This document shows positions 1 to 7,245 of a DNA stretch of 11,352 bases, one piece after another. The notes below the pieces were generated by a model. It ran no database searches, was not told where the DNA came from, and saw nothing but the letters and a program-made list of their open reading frames with translations. Both the position numbers and the translations under genes were made by a program. This DNA comes from an uncultured Carnobacterium sp. (GTDB lineage: Bacteria > Bacillota > Bacilli > Lactobacillales > Aerococcaceae): positions 1 to 11,352 of the forward strand of contig CALJSD010000163.1 in the NCBI GenBank assembly GCA_937976325.1. The letters are read 5' to 3'. Numbering within the stretch: the stretch's first letter is position 1; each line of letters begins with the position of its first letter.

Positions 1-890
1 TCATCCATTTCTTTACGAGATTTTTCAACCATTTCTTCAATACGTGCAGGATGAATACGACCATCTGAAATTAATTTTTCAAGAGTCATTTTCGCGATTT
101 CACGACGAATTGGGTCAAAACCACTTAAAACAACCGCTTCTGGTGTTTCATCGATAATCACATCAATTCCTGTTAATGATTCAAGGGTACGAATATTACG
201 TCCCTCACGTCCGATAATACGACCTTTCATTTCATCACTTGGTAACGTCATAACCGTTACTGTGTTCTCTGAAACTAAGTCCGCTGCGGAACGTTGAATC
301 GCTTGAAGAATAATATTTTTAGCATTTTTATCTGCTTCATCTTTTGCAAGCTGCTCAGACTCTTTAATCATGATGGCACGTTCCTTACTTAATTGTTCGG
401 TCATGTCCTTCATAATAATTTCTTGCGCTTCTTCTTTACTGATTGTAGAAATACGTTCCAATTCTTCTTGTTGCTTAGCAACGAGAGCTTCAGCTTGATT
501 TTCTTTCTCCGTCACTCTCTCAAGTTTTTCTTGGATTTTTGTTTCCTTCGTTTCGATTGATTGTTCACGTTTTTCTAGAATTTCATCTTTACGATCTAAA
601 TTCTTTTCACGTTGAATCATTCTCTTTTCTTGAAGAAGTACTTCATTTCGTCTTTCTTTTAACTCATTTTCAACTTCAGCACGATATTTATGATTTTCTT
701 CTTTTGCTTCTAATAATACTTCCTTTTTTAAACGGTCAGCATCTTTTTCTGCATCTTTGATAATCATTTCAGCCGATTCGCGAGCTGCTACTAACTTTTT
801 CTCGTAATTTGATTTGAAACCAATATATCCAGCAACAATTCCAATTATTAAAGCTAAGATCGCGAGGCCACCTACTACTACTGAGTCCAT
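1..890 (-). CDS. rny: Ribonuclease Y, N-terminal part (runs off the left edge)
   Basis: Endoribonuclease that starts mRNA decay and processing at the membrane in Firmicutes. 296 full codons are visible. An N-terminal hydrophobic anchor (about residues 3-24) is followed by a long charged Glu/Lys/Arg coiled coil (about 28-190) and a KH RNA-binding domain with the hallmark GRIIGREGRNIR at 223-234. The conserved stretch ending GRIHPARIEEMVEKSR (277-292) leads into the HD domain. The catalytic HD motif lies beyond the window; the family is about 520 residues, so some 220 residues are missing. The ATG at 888-890 is preceded by a strong ribosome binding site, GGAGGTGA (895-902), six bases upstream. 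Similarity to B. subtilis RNase Y (YmdA) is obvious from memory over the whole visible length. The gene has its own promoter (979-1007) and a leader of about 80 nt. Confidence 0.97.
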   Translation of the reverse strand, partial: MDSVVVGGLAILALIIGIVAGYIGFKSNYEKKLVAARESAEMIIKDAEKDADRLKKEVLLEAKEENHKYRAEVENELKERRNEVLLQEKRMIQREKNLDRKDEILEKREQSIETKETKIQEKLERVTEKENQAEALVAKQQEELERISTISKEEAQEIIMKDMTEQLSKERAIMIKESEQLAKDEADKNAKNIILQAIQRSAADLVSENTVTVMTLPSDEMKGRIIGREGRNIRTLESLTGIDVIIDETPEAVVLSGFDPIRREIAKMTLEKLISDGRIHPARIEEMVEKSRKEMD

Positions 891-951
891 TGAGTCACCT
901 CCGTCTCTATTAAATTTTTAATCAAAATAAATTGCATTGATAATTTTTATG

Positions 952-968
952 GTTAAATGTGATTTAAC
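952..968 (-). promoter_or_regulatory. Perfect dyad in the first transcribed bases of the rny leader
   Basis: GTTAAAT and ATTTAAC form perfect 7-bp arms around a 3-base centre (GTG on the plus strand). The dyad sits just downstream of the rny -10 box, roughly at +4 to +21 of the predicted transcript. It could be an operator for a dimeric repressor or a 5'-end hairpin affecting mRNA stability. The AT-rich arms make chance occurrence possible. Confidence 0.4.
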
Positions 969-978
969 ACATAATATT

Positions 979-1007
979 ATTGTATTCTTGAAACGTGCTA
1001 AAGTCAA
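979..1007 (-). promoter_or_regulatory. Sigma-A-type promoter of rny
   Basis: Read on the minus strand, TTGACT (1002-1007) and TACAAT (979-984) are separated by exactly 17 bases. Each hexamer differs from consensus at one position. Transcription would start near 972, giving a leader of about 80 nt before the rny ATG. It lies downstream of the adhesin terminator, so rny can be expressed independently of the adhesin gene. Assignment is by motif only. Confidence 0.7.
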
Positions 1008-1055
1008 TTCATTTAAAGAATTTTTTTCAAAAAATCAAAAGGCTTTCAACAGCGA

Positions 1056-1095
1056 AATAAAAACATCGACTAGTCGTATGACTAATCGATGTTTT
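1056..1095 (-). terminator. Rho-independent terminator of the adhesin gene
   Basis: AAAACATCGA (1060-1069) pairs with TCGATGTTTT (1086-1095), and TAGTC (1071-1075) pairs with GACTA (1080-1084). There is one C/A mismatch, and the loop is four bases. On the minus strand the stem ends in a run of T. It begins 13 bases after the adhesin stop codon and separates that gene from the rny promoter. Confidence 0.8.
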
Positions 1096-1108
1096 CAAAA
1101 TTATATGA

Positions 1109-4100
1109 TTAATTTTCTTTCTTGCTTGTATAAACAAATCCTAAAGCAATCATTGCAAGAACAGTTGCAATCAACATTGTATTTACAAGTGATGAAGTAC
1201 CCGTATTTGGTAAATCTTTTTGTGGTTTTGATGGTTCAGGAGTTGGAACAGCTGGTGCCGTATACTTGTTTTTAAACGTTGTATCTGCATCATATGTTAC
1301 AGTAGCAACATATTCTGTGCCCTTTTGTTTCACCTCAACAGAAACGTTTTTGGCGCTCTTATCGTAAGTGATTTGTGCATCATCGCCACTTACTTCTTTA
1401 ACTGTGAATTTGTAAGTTCCTGCCTTTTCGAATGTTACATCTTTAAATGTAATCGTACCATCGGCAGCATTCTGAGCTGATTGAACTACATTCCCATTTT
1501 CATCTAATAGATGAAATGAGAATTCTCCCTCTTGCAATTCACGACCTTCTAATTCTTTTTTGAATGTGAGGTCTTGTTTAATCGCTGAAATAATACGGTT
1601 GGTAATAACTGAGTTTGTACCTTCTGTTACAACTTCATGTGTATATCCTTCTGGGATATCTAGTTCTTCAACAGTGTACTCATAAGCTACTCCATTATTA
1701 GATTCAGGTAATTCTGTGAAAGTATGTTCCCAGTTATTTGCTTCAGATAACTCAATGGCTTCACCATAGTTTTCACCATTTTGCTTCAATTGAACCTTAA
1801 TGGCTTTACGTAAACCTAGTTTATTGTCATTATCTTTCCATTCTTTTTTAACGGTATGAGTAGTTGTCTTACGCGTGTTTGTGATTGTAAAGCCTTCTTT
1901 TTTAGTTGCCTCACCAGAAATCACTGTATCGTAGTCTTTACCGTAGTTTTCATCGATGACTTCTTTTACTTGGTAATCTGTCACTGTTGGATCAAGTGTC
2001 TTACCATCAACTGTTAGTTTAAAGATACCTTTCCAGTTATTCGCATCATTTAGAACCATTGTTGCTAAAACAACATCTGGATTACTCTTACTGCTTAATT
2101 CCACTTTAATACTTGAAATAGAAGCGTCTTTTTCCCCATTCCAAATTTTGGCAACTGGAATGTATTGAGGTAATTGGTTTTTTACAGCATTTGTTTCACC
2201 AAATACCGTTGGATTTTCAGCATCACGGTTTGTATAGAATACGTTCGTTGCTGTAAGTGTGTCTGTTTCGCCATCTTCGTATTCTGGAGTTTTCATTTCC
2301 ACTTGGAAGTTCACGACTTCTCCTGGAACAATCTTTTCACCCTTATTCAATACAATCTTGATGGCTGTTACTTTTGTAAAATCAGCAACTTGATCCGCTG
2401 TAACCCAGCCACTAGCTTGCGTTGCATCGTATGGAGTTGCAGGTAAAGTTGTCGAAGTATGATAGTAAACGGTATATTTACTTTCAACTTCTAATGCTTT
2501 TGTTAAAACTGGAGTGAACCCCGAACCGTTCACATCTCCTGCATATGGCAAGCGATCATATAGTGTGAATGTTTCGATATCGTAAGTACTATAGTTCTTC
2601 GTTTGTAGTTGATATTTATACTCTTGATCATAGTTGTGTTGAACTAACTCTTGCGTCCAACTTCCATCACTTTTCGAAATATATTTTTCAGAACGAATTT
2701 CTGTTGGTAAGTTTACAACCGTACTAGATTTTGCAGCTACGATTTTATCTGGAACTACTCCATCCGGCGTCTCAATCTTAAACATATTGTCTAACATTGT
2801 TTGTGACGTTACATTACTTGCTAATGGTGAAAATTCTTTTGCAACTAAGAATACATGGTTATCAGTATTTTTCTTATAATCATCAGCTTTTTGAATAGCT
2901 GTTGGCATTGCCTCTTTTGTAATTGTAGCTGAAACAATTGCTGTAAAGTCACGGGCAATCGTTTTGTCATTGTAAAAATCAAGGTCTTTCAATTCAAAAA
3001 TTACCGCTTGGCGGCCGCTGCCATTGTAATTTTCAACGACTCTTGGTTCGCCCTTCACCATGTTCTGATGCTCTATTTTATCTATATAGTACCCTTTATA
3101 AGTGATTCCCTCAGGTAAAACATCAATCACTTGTGCACCATTTACACGACGGTTGACTGATAAGTTATTAAAATCAGCTGTAACACTATATTCAACAACT
3201 TCTCCTAAATCGCCTGTAAGATTTGAACGAGTAATTTTCGAAATACGAATTTCTTCTTCCTTCACTCTCACATCTTCGTATGAAGTACTCTTGTTTGTAG
3301 AGAATTTTCCATCTTCTCCATATCCATCCACCAAACCTTCTGCATGCATACTATTATTGTATCTAACAGGATCTTTACGTTCAGTTTCATCAAATGGATT
3401 TAACAATTTCGTTTGGATAAATGTAGATGTAATCTCTCCTGCTTGAAGAGTTTTACCATCTTGAAGCTTAATTTTTATACTTTCATAAGTACGAGATACT
3501 TTTTGATAAGCTTCTTTCTTTAAAGTTCCCGCATAAATTTGTTTTGCTTGATTTGAAACTTTATTATAGGCGTCTTCGTCTACAATCACTAATTGTTTTG
3601 TACCTTTAGCAATGCTTCCTAATTTCACTTCAGTACCATCTGCTTTAACCCCATAAACATCCATATCAAACGGCGCATCGGCAACAGGAGATCCTACTGA
3701 ATAGAAATACATTCTCTCATCTAAATCTTCATCAACAAGCGTTAAGTCTGAAATAGTACTTGGAGAAGTATTCGTAAAACCAAGAATCCATGTTGCGACA
3801 GATGTATCTGGCGCTCCCGCATCAACGTTTAAAGTTTGTCTGTCGTTATTAGACTTACGGAAAGAAGAATCACTAATCAATTGTCCGATGAGTTTAAACT
3901 GAATATCATCGCTTACTGTTAATTTAGGTTCTGATTCTCCTTGTTGAATAAACGTCAATTCTGTTTTTGCGTTATTAACAATATTTGTTTTTGTTTTAGC
4001 ATCTGGGAAACTTAAAACAAGTCTCTCGCTACGTAAAGCAATCTCTGCTTCACTATTTGTGTCATTTAGAGTGTCACTACCAGTAACAGTTTTACTAACT

Positions 4101-5056
4101 GTTCCGTCCGCATTTAATGTCCATCCTGGATTTTTAGCAGGATCAAAAACAGCAGTTCCAGTAGTCCCATCTGCTTTTTGATACGTTGGCAGCGTGTCTG
4201 TAATGGTGATTGATTTCGCCGCTCGAGTTTGTGCTCTACCATTTCCCCAGTTTTGAGTTTGTCCACCACCTGCAGTATTCGTTGATAAACTGAATTGGAA
4301 AGTCACATCTGCTGCTTGTGTAATGGCATCACCAGTTGCCTTCCCACCATAAATTTCACGATTATCAATGGTGTATGCTTGAGTATAATTGGAACCGTTA
4401 TATTTAAACAATGACTGTTTATCGACTTTTACTTTATAAATTAATGAGTCTGTCACTTCTTTTAAAGTATTCCCCGTACTATCTTTTAATACGATTTTTG
4501 GAGAGAATGTATATCCTTCTGGCGTTACACGGTCTTTAAATTTAAACGTAAAAGGAAAGCTCGCTGTTGTTGTTTGTGTGATATCTGATAGATATACCTT
4601 CAACACACCTGGAGTAGAATTATCTACGCTCTTTACAGGACCGCCAGTTGCAACCGTAAAACTCTCGATATACTCAGTTGGATAAGTAAACTCGACATAT
4701 CCTCCAATGATAGAATTAGCTACTTTTGAACCATCTAATTGAACATCTCCTTGACGGTTCTTTGTTGTATATTGCGCGTCACTACCTGTTGAGTTTGTAG
4801 CAGTCACTTTTACTTGACCAATTTGTGCATTCAACCCTAAAGCGCCTGTAGCTGTTGCTTCGTTTGCTTCAGAAGTAGTATTTTCTGTACTCAATGTAGT
4901 TTCAGCAGTTGACGTTTCAGTAGTTTCAGTACTACTTGTCACTATTGTTGTAGGTTCACTAACCTCGTGCGCATATGTAAATGTCGGGGCTACTTGATTC
5001 GTTAATAATGTGAATATTAATAATGTTGTTGATAATTTATGAATAAATCTTTTCAT
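1109..5056 (-). CDS. LPXTG cell-wall-anchored adhesin with CnaB and pilin-type isopeptide domains
   Basis: A 1315-residue surface protein, likely an adhesin; the ligand is unknown. The signal peptide covers residues 1-29, with likely cleavage at TYA|HE and no YSIRK motif. A Thr/Ser/Glu-rich segment follows (about 31-70). Residues 75-960 look like several beta-sandwich modules of the DUF11/isopeptide-forming kind, with recurring motifs TDTLP (286-290), DVLPEG (645-650) and YDRLPYAGD (833-841). Three C-terminal modules each carry a Lys, a Glu and an Asn placed as in intramolecular isopeptide bonds: CnaB at about 966-1062 (K970, E1032, N1060), CnaB at about 1065-1155 (K1070 or K1071, E1130, N1153), and an FctA/Spy0128-like pilin domain at about 1160-1267 (K1166 or K1167, E1221, N1263). 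A Pro-rich wall segment (1267-1281) precedes LPNTG (1282-1286), a hydrophobic helix and the tail SKKEN, which make a sortase A signal. AGAAGGAG (5063-5070) lies six bases before the ATG. No sortase or second pilin gene adjoins it, so a stand-alone adhesin is more likely than a pilus shaft subunit. Confidence 0.92.
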   Translation of the reverse strand: MKRFIHKLSTTLLIFTLLTNQVAPTFTYAHEVSEPTTIVTSSTETTETSTAETTLSTENTTSEANEATATGALGLNAQIGQVKVTATNSTGSDAQYTTKNRQGDVQLDGSKVANSIIGGYVEFTYPTEYIESFTVATGGPVKSVDNSTPGVLKVYLSDITQTTTASFPFTFKFKDRVTPEGYTFSPKIVLKDSTGNTLKEVTDSLIYKVKVDKQSLFKYNGSNYTQAYTIDNREIYGGKATGDAITQAADVTFQFSLSTNTAGGGQTQNWGNGRAQTRAAKSITITDTLPTYQKADGTTGTAVFDPAKNPGWTLNADGTVSKTVTGSDTLNDTNSEAEIALRSERLVLSFPDAKTKTNIVNNAKTELTFIQQGESEPKLTVSDDIQFKLIGQLISDSSFRKSNNDRQTLNVDAGAPDTSVATWILGFTNTSPSTISDLTLVDEDLDERMYFYSVGSPVADAPFDMDVYGVKADGTEVKLGSIAKGTKQLVIVDEDAYNKVSNQAKQIYAGTLKKEAYQKVSRTYESIKIKLQDGKTLQAGEITSTFIQTKLLNPFDETERKDPVRYNNSMHAEGLVDGYGEDGKFSTNKSTSYEDVRVKEEEIRISKITRSNLTGDLGEVVEYSVTADFNNLSVNRRVNGAQVIDVLPEGITYKGYYIDKIEHQNMVKGEPRVVENYNGSGRQAVIFELKDLDFYNDKTIARDFTAIVSATITKEAMPTAIQKADDYKKNTDNHVFLVAKEFSPLASNVTSQTMLDNMFKIETPDGVVPDKIVAAKSSTVVNLPTEIRSEKYISKSDGSWTQELVQHNYDQEYKYQLQTKNYSTYDIETFTLYDRLPYAGDVNGSGFTPVLTKALEVESKYTVYYHTSTTLPATPYDATQASGWVTADQVADFTKVTAIKIVLNKGEKIVPGEVVNFQVEMKTPEYEDGETDTLTATNVFYTNRDAENPTVFGETNAVKNQLPQYIPVAKIWNGEKDASISSIKVELSSKSNPDVVLATMVLNDANNWKGIFKLTVDGKTLDPTVTDYQVKEVIDENYGKDYDTVISGEATKKEGFTITNTRKTTTHTVKKEWKDNDNKLGLRKAIKVQLKQNGENYGEAIELSEANNWEHTFTELPESNNGVAYEYTVEELDIPEGYTHEVVTEGTNSVITNRIISAIKQDLTFKKELEGRELQEGEFSFHLLDENGNVVQSAQNAADGTITFKDVTFEKAGTYKFTVKEVSGDDAQITYDKSAKNVSVEVKQKGTEYVATVTYDADTTFKNKYTAPAVPTPEPSKPQKDLPNTGTSSLVNTMLIATVLAMIALGFVYTSKKEN

Positions 5057-5105
5057 CTAACGCTCCTTCTTTTCTAAAAATATTCTTCAATAAAAATTCA
5101 TATAT

Positions 5106-5134
5106 ATTATACTGTATCGATGTGAGTTTACCAA
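5106..5134 (-). promoter_or_regulatory. Sigma-A-type promoter of the adhesin gene
   Basis: On the minus strand a perfect TATAAT (5106-5111) lies 17 bases after TTGGTA (5129-5134), which matches the -35 consensus at four of six positions. The start would be near 5099, giving a leader of about 43 nt that contains the ribosome binding site. It lies between the nrnA terminator and the adhesin, so the adhesin is predicted to be monocistronic. The rest of the gap 5057-5234 shows nothing else I can support. Confidence 0.7.
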
Positions 5135-5200
5135 GAAAGAACTAAGACCATTTTTCTTCCTTCAGAAAGAATTTTTTTCACATTTGAACTACTGACTTAA

Positions 5201-5229
5201 GAAAAAAGAGCCGGATAAACCGACTCTTT
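5201..5229 (-). terminator. Rho-independent terminator of the ytoI-nrnA-nrnA operon
   Basis: AAAGAG (5205-5210) pairs with CTCTTT (5224-5229), and CGG (5212-5214) pairs with CCG (5220-5222). There is one C/A mismatch and a five-base loop. On the minus strand the stem runs into TTTTTTC. It starts six bases after the stop codon of the second nrnA paralog. Confidence 0.85.
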
Positions 5230-5234
5230 CCCTA

Positions 5235-6197
5235 TTATTTACTTAAATATTCTTTAGATGATTCATTCAATTCTCCAACGATTTCATTTACTTCTTCAAG
5301 AGTTTGAACAATCGCACCTGATGCTAATGGATGTCCTCCACCACCATGGTTTTGTGCAATCACATTCACGATTGGGCCTTTCGAACGTAGATTTACACGG
5401 TAGCTTCCATCTGGTTGCTCTACGAATAAAGCCCAGCAATGAATTCCTTCAACCGTACTTGGAAGAGAAATAACCCCGTGCGTTTGATCTTCTTCAATTC
5501 CAAAGTGCTCTAAATCTTTTTGAGTAAGAATAGTTGCTGCAACTCCATTCTCTGAGATTTCCATGTTTTGGTAAATATAACCTGCTAAGCGGCTAACAGA
5601 TACTGGATTTGTAATCATATGGTATGCAATCCCAGAAATATCTACATCGAATTCTAATAATTTAGAAACCATCGCAAATGTTACTGCAGTTGTTGCTGGA
5701 TAAAGGAAGCGACCAGTGTCTCCTACGATACCTGCATATAATGCATTAGCTGCTTCTTTAGACACTTTCCATGTACTTTTTTCACCAAACGCAAATCGGC
5801 ATAGAATTTCACTTGTACTGCTTGAATTTGTATCCACAAATGAAATCGCACCATACACATCTCTATCTGGATGGTGGTCAATTTTAATGACTTTAGATGG
5901 ATCTACTTCAAATGGGCAGTCAATACGAGGAGTGTTCGCACAGTCTAAAACAATAATCAGCGAAGCATCAAATTGTTCTTGTGTGATTTCGTCCATTTCT
6001 CCAATATATGTTAATGAGCTAGGCATTTCACCAAGTAAATAAACTGTTTTTTCAGGATAAGTAGCGCGGATAATTTCTCTTAGCCCTACTTGTGAGCCAA
6101 TTGCATCTGGATCTGGTGATTCATGACGTAAGATTACAATCGAATCAGCTTTCTTAATTTCATCATCAATTTTTTTAAAATACTCAGTATAATTCAT
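5235..6197 (-). CDS. nrnA: NrnA-like DHH/DHHA1 phosphoesterase, downstream paralog
   Basis: Cytoplasmic metal-dependent phosphoesterase of the NrnA/Pde2 group. Known members degrade short oligoribonucleotides, dephosphorylate pAp and in several Firmicutes hydrolyse pApA from c-di-AMP turnover. The DHH domain has H25, DPDAIGSQ (29-36), D85 in LDCANTPRID, DHH (107-109) and D160 in IVGDTGRF. The DHHA1 domain has RSKG (271-274) and GGGGH (285-289), so all expected metal and substrate residues are present. I chose the ATG at 6197, giving 320 residues. A TTG at 6221 would add eight residues but has no ribosome binding site, while AAAGGA lies upstream of the ATG with a rather long gap. This start also matches the neighbouring paralog, which has the same length and opens with MNY. 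The two align without gaps with about 173 of 320 identities (hand count). The gene lies 83 bases after the first paralog and may have its own promoter. Which paralog is the true NrnA orthologue is not decided. Confidence 0.93.
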   Translation of the reverse strand: MNYTEYFKKIDDEIKKADSIVILRHESPDPDAIGSQVGLREIIRATYPEKTVYLLGEMPSSLTYIGEMDEITQEQFDASLIIVLDCANTPRIDCPFEVDPSKVIKIDHHPDRDVYGAISFVDTNSSSTSEILCRFAFGEKSTWKVSKEAANALYAGIVGDTGRFLYPATTAVTFAMVSKLLEFDVDISGIAYHMITNPVSVSRLAGYIYQNMEISENGVAATILTQKDLEHFGIEEDQTHGVISLPSTVEGIHCWALFVEQPDGSYRVNLRSKGPIVNVIAQNHGGGGHPLASGAIVQTLEEVNEIVGELNESSKEYLSK

Positions 6198-6255
6198 TCT
6201 TTTATAATTCCTTTCATCCAACTATCGGACTAATTTTTATTGTAAACAACATTTT

Positions 6256-6284
6256 ATAATACTCTTATTTGATTGTATTTTCAA
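6256..6284 (-). promoter_or_regulatory. Possible internal promoter for the downstream nrnA paralog
   Basis: On the minus strand TTGAAA (6279-6284), which overlaps the stop codon of the upstream paralog, is followed after 17 bases by TATTAT (6256-6261). Each hexamer is one base from consensus. It would give a leader of about 50 nt. The region is very AT-rich, so such matches arise by chance more easily, but the 83-base gap contrasts with the 2-base gap upstream. Confidence 0.45.
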
Positions 6285-7243
6285 TTTTTCTTAAAATTAC
6301 TAACTGCTTCTTTTAACTCAGCATCCACTTCTAAAATTTGGCCCTTTGTAACTGAAGGAATGCCACACGCGAGCGTATGTCCTCCTCCTCCAAAAGCTTG
6401 AGCAATATGATTCACAGTTGGCCCTTTTGATCGCAAATGAACTCTAAAGGTACCATCTTCTTGTTCCACATACATACTCCATGCCGAGATTCCTTCAACA
6501 GTTCCAGGTACTGAAACGACAAGAGAAGCTAATTGGTCATTGGCTTCAAAACGGTTAAGTACTTCTTTCGTTAAAACAACACTCGCCATCCCTTCAGGAG
6601 ACACTTCTAGATGTTCGTAAATATATCCTGTCATTCGATTCACATTCAGAGGCTTTGTAATCATCTTATCGGCAATCCCAGCCAAATCTACATCGTGTTG
6701 TATCAATTTTGATACAAGCGCAAAAGTTTTCGAAGTAGTCGACGGATATAAGAATCGTCCGGTATCCCCGATAATCCCTGCGTAGATAACATTAGCTGCT
6801 TCACTCGTCATTTGAAACGGTGTTGTTGCGTCAAATGCAAATTCAGCCATGATTTCACTTGCACTAGCGGCAGTTGTATCCACATAACAAATCTTTCCGT
6901 AGGGAGTCACATTTGGATGGTGATCGATTTTAATCACCTCTTCGACATTCACCTCAAACGGACAATTGATGAGTCGCGGTGTAGAACAATCCACAACGAT
7001 AACAAGCGAATTGTCGAAAACCTCTTGCGTAATCTCATCCATATCACCGATATACTTCAAGTTTCCAGGTATATCCCCTATGACATAAACAGACTTTTCA
7101 GGATAAGCTCCTTGAATCAGCTTACTAAGCCCAATTTGAGAACCCAAAGCATCTGGGTCTGGTTTTCTATGTCTTAAAATTACGATAGAGTCTGCTTTTT
7201 TAATCTCCGTAATGATTTCTTGTAATAATTCTTTGTAATTCAT
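6281..7243 (-). CDS. nrnA: NrnA-like DHH/DHHA1 phosphoesterase, upstream paralog
   Basis: 320-residue DHH phosphoesterase, expected to act on nanoRNA, pAp or pApA like its neighbour. Motifs fall at identical residue numbers: H25, DPDALGSQ (29-36), D85, DHH (107-109), D160 in IIGDTGRF, RSKG (271-274) and GGGGH (285-289). One local difference stands out. Where the neighbour reads DCANTPRID after the strand carrying D85, this one reads DCSTPRLIN, as if one residue was lost and another gained three to five positions later. That segment borders the active site, so substrate preference may differ (inference). The ATG at 7241-7243 lies two bases after the ytoI stop codon, and its ribosome binding site (GGAAAG) is inside the end of ytoI, so translation is probably coupled. 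YtoI-type and NrnA-type genes are also neighbours in B. subtilis (ytoI, ytpI, nrnA), which supports a shared role. Confidence 0.93.
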   Translation of the reverse strand: MNYKELLQEIITEIKKADSIVILRHRKPDPDALGSQIGLSKLIQGAYPEKSVYVIGDIPGNLKYIGDMDEITQEVFDNSLVIVVDCSTPRLINCPFEVNVEEVIKIDHHPNVTPYGKICYVDTTAASASEIMAEFAFDATTPFQMTSEAANVIYAGIIGDTGRFLYPSTTSKTFALVSKLIQHDVDLAGIADKMITKPLNVNRMTGYIYEHLEVSPEGMASVVLTKEVLNRFEANDQLASLVVSVPGTVEGISAWSMYVEQEDGTFRVHLRSKGPTVNHIAQAFGGGGHTLACGIPSVTKGQILEVDAELKEAVSNFKKN

Positions 7244-7245
7244 TC

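Noticed and set aside
539..760. Plus-strand open frame inside rny
   Set aside because: It is antisense to the coiled-coil region of rny; the repetitive Glu/Lys codons read backwards give a Phe/Leu-rich shadow frame.
891..1108. Possible small RNA or small ORF in the longest gene-free stretch
   Set aside because: The bases are accounted for by the rny leader, rny promoter and adhesin terminator; no ORF with a ribosome binding site and no further structured element is visible.
937..1275. Plus-strand open frame of 112 codons crossing the rny promoter, the terminator and the end of the adhesin
   Set aside because: It overlaps the LPNTG-encoding end of a clear gene in antisense, runs through a terminator hairpin and matches no family I recognise.
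3011..3018. GC-only 8-base palindrome GCGGCCGC inside the AT-rich adhesin gene
   Set aside because: It is a single occurrence within an uninterrupted reading frame; it probably has no meaning beyond codon choice.
1109..5056. Adhesin as the shaft pilin of a pilus operon
   Set aside because: It has its own promoter and terminator, is flanked by housekeeping genes, and no sortase or ancillary pilin is present in the window.
5154..5171. Imperfect inverted repeat (TTCTT ... AAGAA) between the nrnA terminator and the adhesin promoter
   Set aside because: The arms are short, AT-rich and mismatched, and it is not placed at a gene end or over the promoter.
6198..6221. Eight-codon N-terminal extension of the downstream nrnA paralog from a TTG start
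   Set aside because: There is no ribosome binding site before the TTG, the likely ribosome binding site of the ATG lies inside this stretch, and the paralog aligns end to end when the ATG at 6197 is used.
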